Part shown: one piece after another, positions 6,035 to 6,064 of the stretch
How positions within the stretch are numbered: the stretch's first letter is position 1
Layout: the number at the start of each line of letters is the position of its first letter
Origin: Desulfoplanes sp.
GTDB taxonomy: Bacteria > Desulfobacterota > Desulfovibrionia > Desulfovibrionales > Desulfomicrobiaceae
Length of the DNA stretch: 6,064 nt
Direction: 5' to 3'
Assembly: GCA_028708105.1 (NCBI GenBank)
Contig: JAQVZR010000125.1
Coordinates: 1 to 6,064 of the forward strand
Translations under genes and position numbers: made by a program
The notes under the pieces: model-generated
What the model saw: only the letters and a program-made list of their open reading frames with translations
What the model was told of the DNA's origin: nothing
Databases searched by the model: none

Positions 6035-6064
6035 GCGGGAATAACTCAGCGGTAGAGTGCAACC
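6035..6064 (+). tRNA. tRNA-Gly, second copy, cut by window edge
   Basis: The last 30 bases are identical to bases 5874-5903 of the first tRNA-Gly: acceptor 5' strand, D arm and 5' anticodon stem. The window ends just before the anticodon loop, so GCC is presumed rather than seen. It begins three bases after the CCA of tRNA-Cys. Confidence 0.85.

Overview
The window looks like ordinary chromosomal DNA from a mesophilic Gram-negative bacterium. The best guess is a sulfate reducer or relative in the Desulfobacterota (former Deltaproteobacteria). This rests on protein style and neighbourhood: a 90-residue UPF0016 protein beside a Pit/DUF47 pair, an NFACT protein with dksA, and tRNAs with encoded CCA. 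No 16S or other decisive marker is present, so the placement is tentative.

Layout, left to right. (1) A minus-strand phoH gene, cut by the left edge, with the Walker A half present. (2) A 351-bp divergent spacer. (3) A plus-strand cluster with two 43-bp gaps: a half-size UPF0016/GDT1 membrane protein, a Pit-family phosphate transporter, and a DUF47/PhoU-like Pit accessory protein. (4) A short convergent spacer with a strong 19-bp inverted repeat that probably terminates transcription from both sides. (5) Minus-strand genes: dksA upstream, then an NFACT (RqcH/FbpA-like) gene. The 232 bp between them carries a three-segment structure that could form alternative hairpins next to the NFACT ribosome-binding site. 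(6) A plus-strand tRNA array, Gly(GCC)-Cys(GCA)-Gly (the last cut by the right edge), behind a good sigma70-type promoter.

How the genes may work together. Pit imports phosphate, probably as metal-phosphate complexes as in studied Pit proteins. DUF47 proteins act as Pit partners, and UPF0016 proteins move Mn2+ or Ca2+, so the cluster could combine phosphate uptake with disposal of the accompanying metal (inference). The minus-strand pair concerns translation stress: DksA tunes rRNA and amino-acid promoters with ppGpp, and NFACT proteins act on stalled large ribosomal subunits. The neighbouring tRNA genes fit that theme, though the order may be coincidental.

I found no mobile element, CRISPR array, defence system or clearly undescribed multi-gene system. 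The most interesting items are the alternative-pairing leader before the NFACT gene, a tRNA-Cys with a poorly paired anticodon stem, and the half-size transporter in the phosphate cluster.
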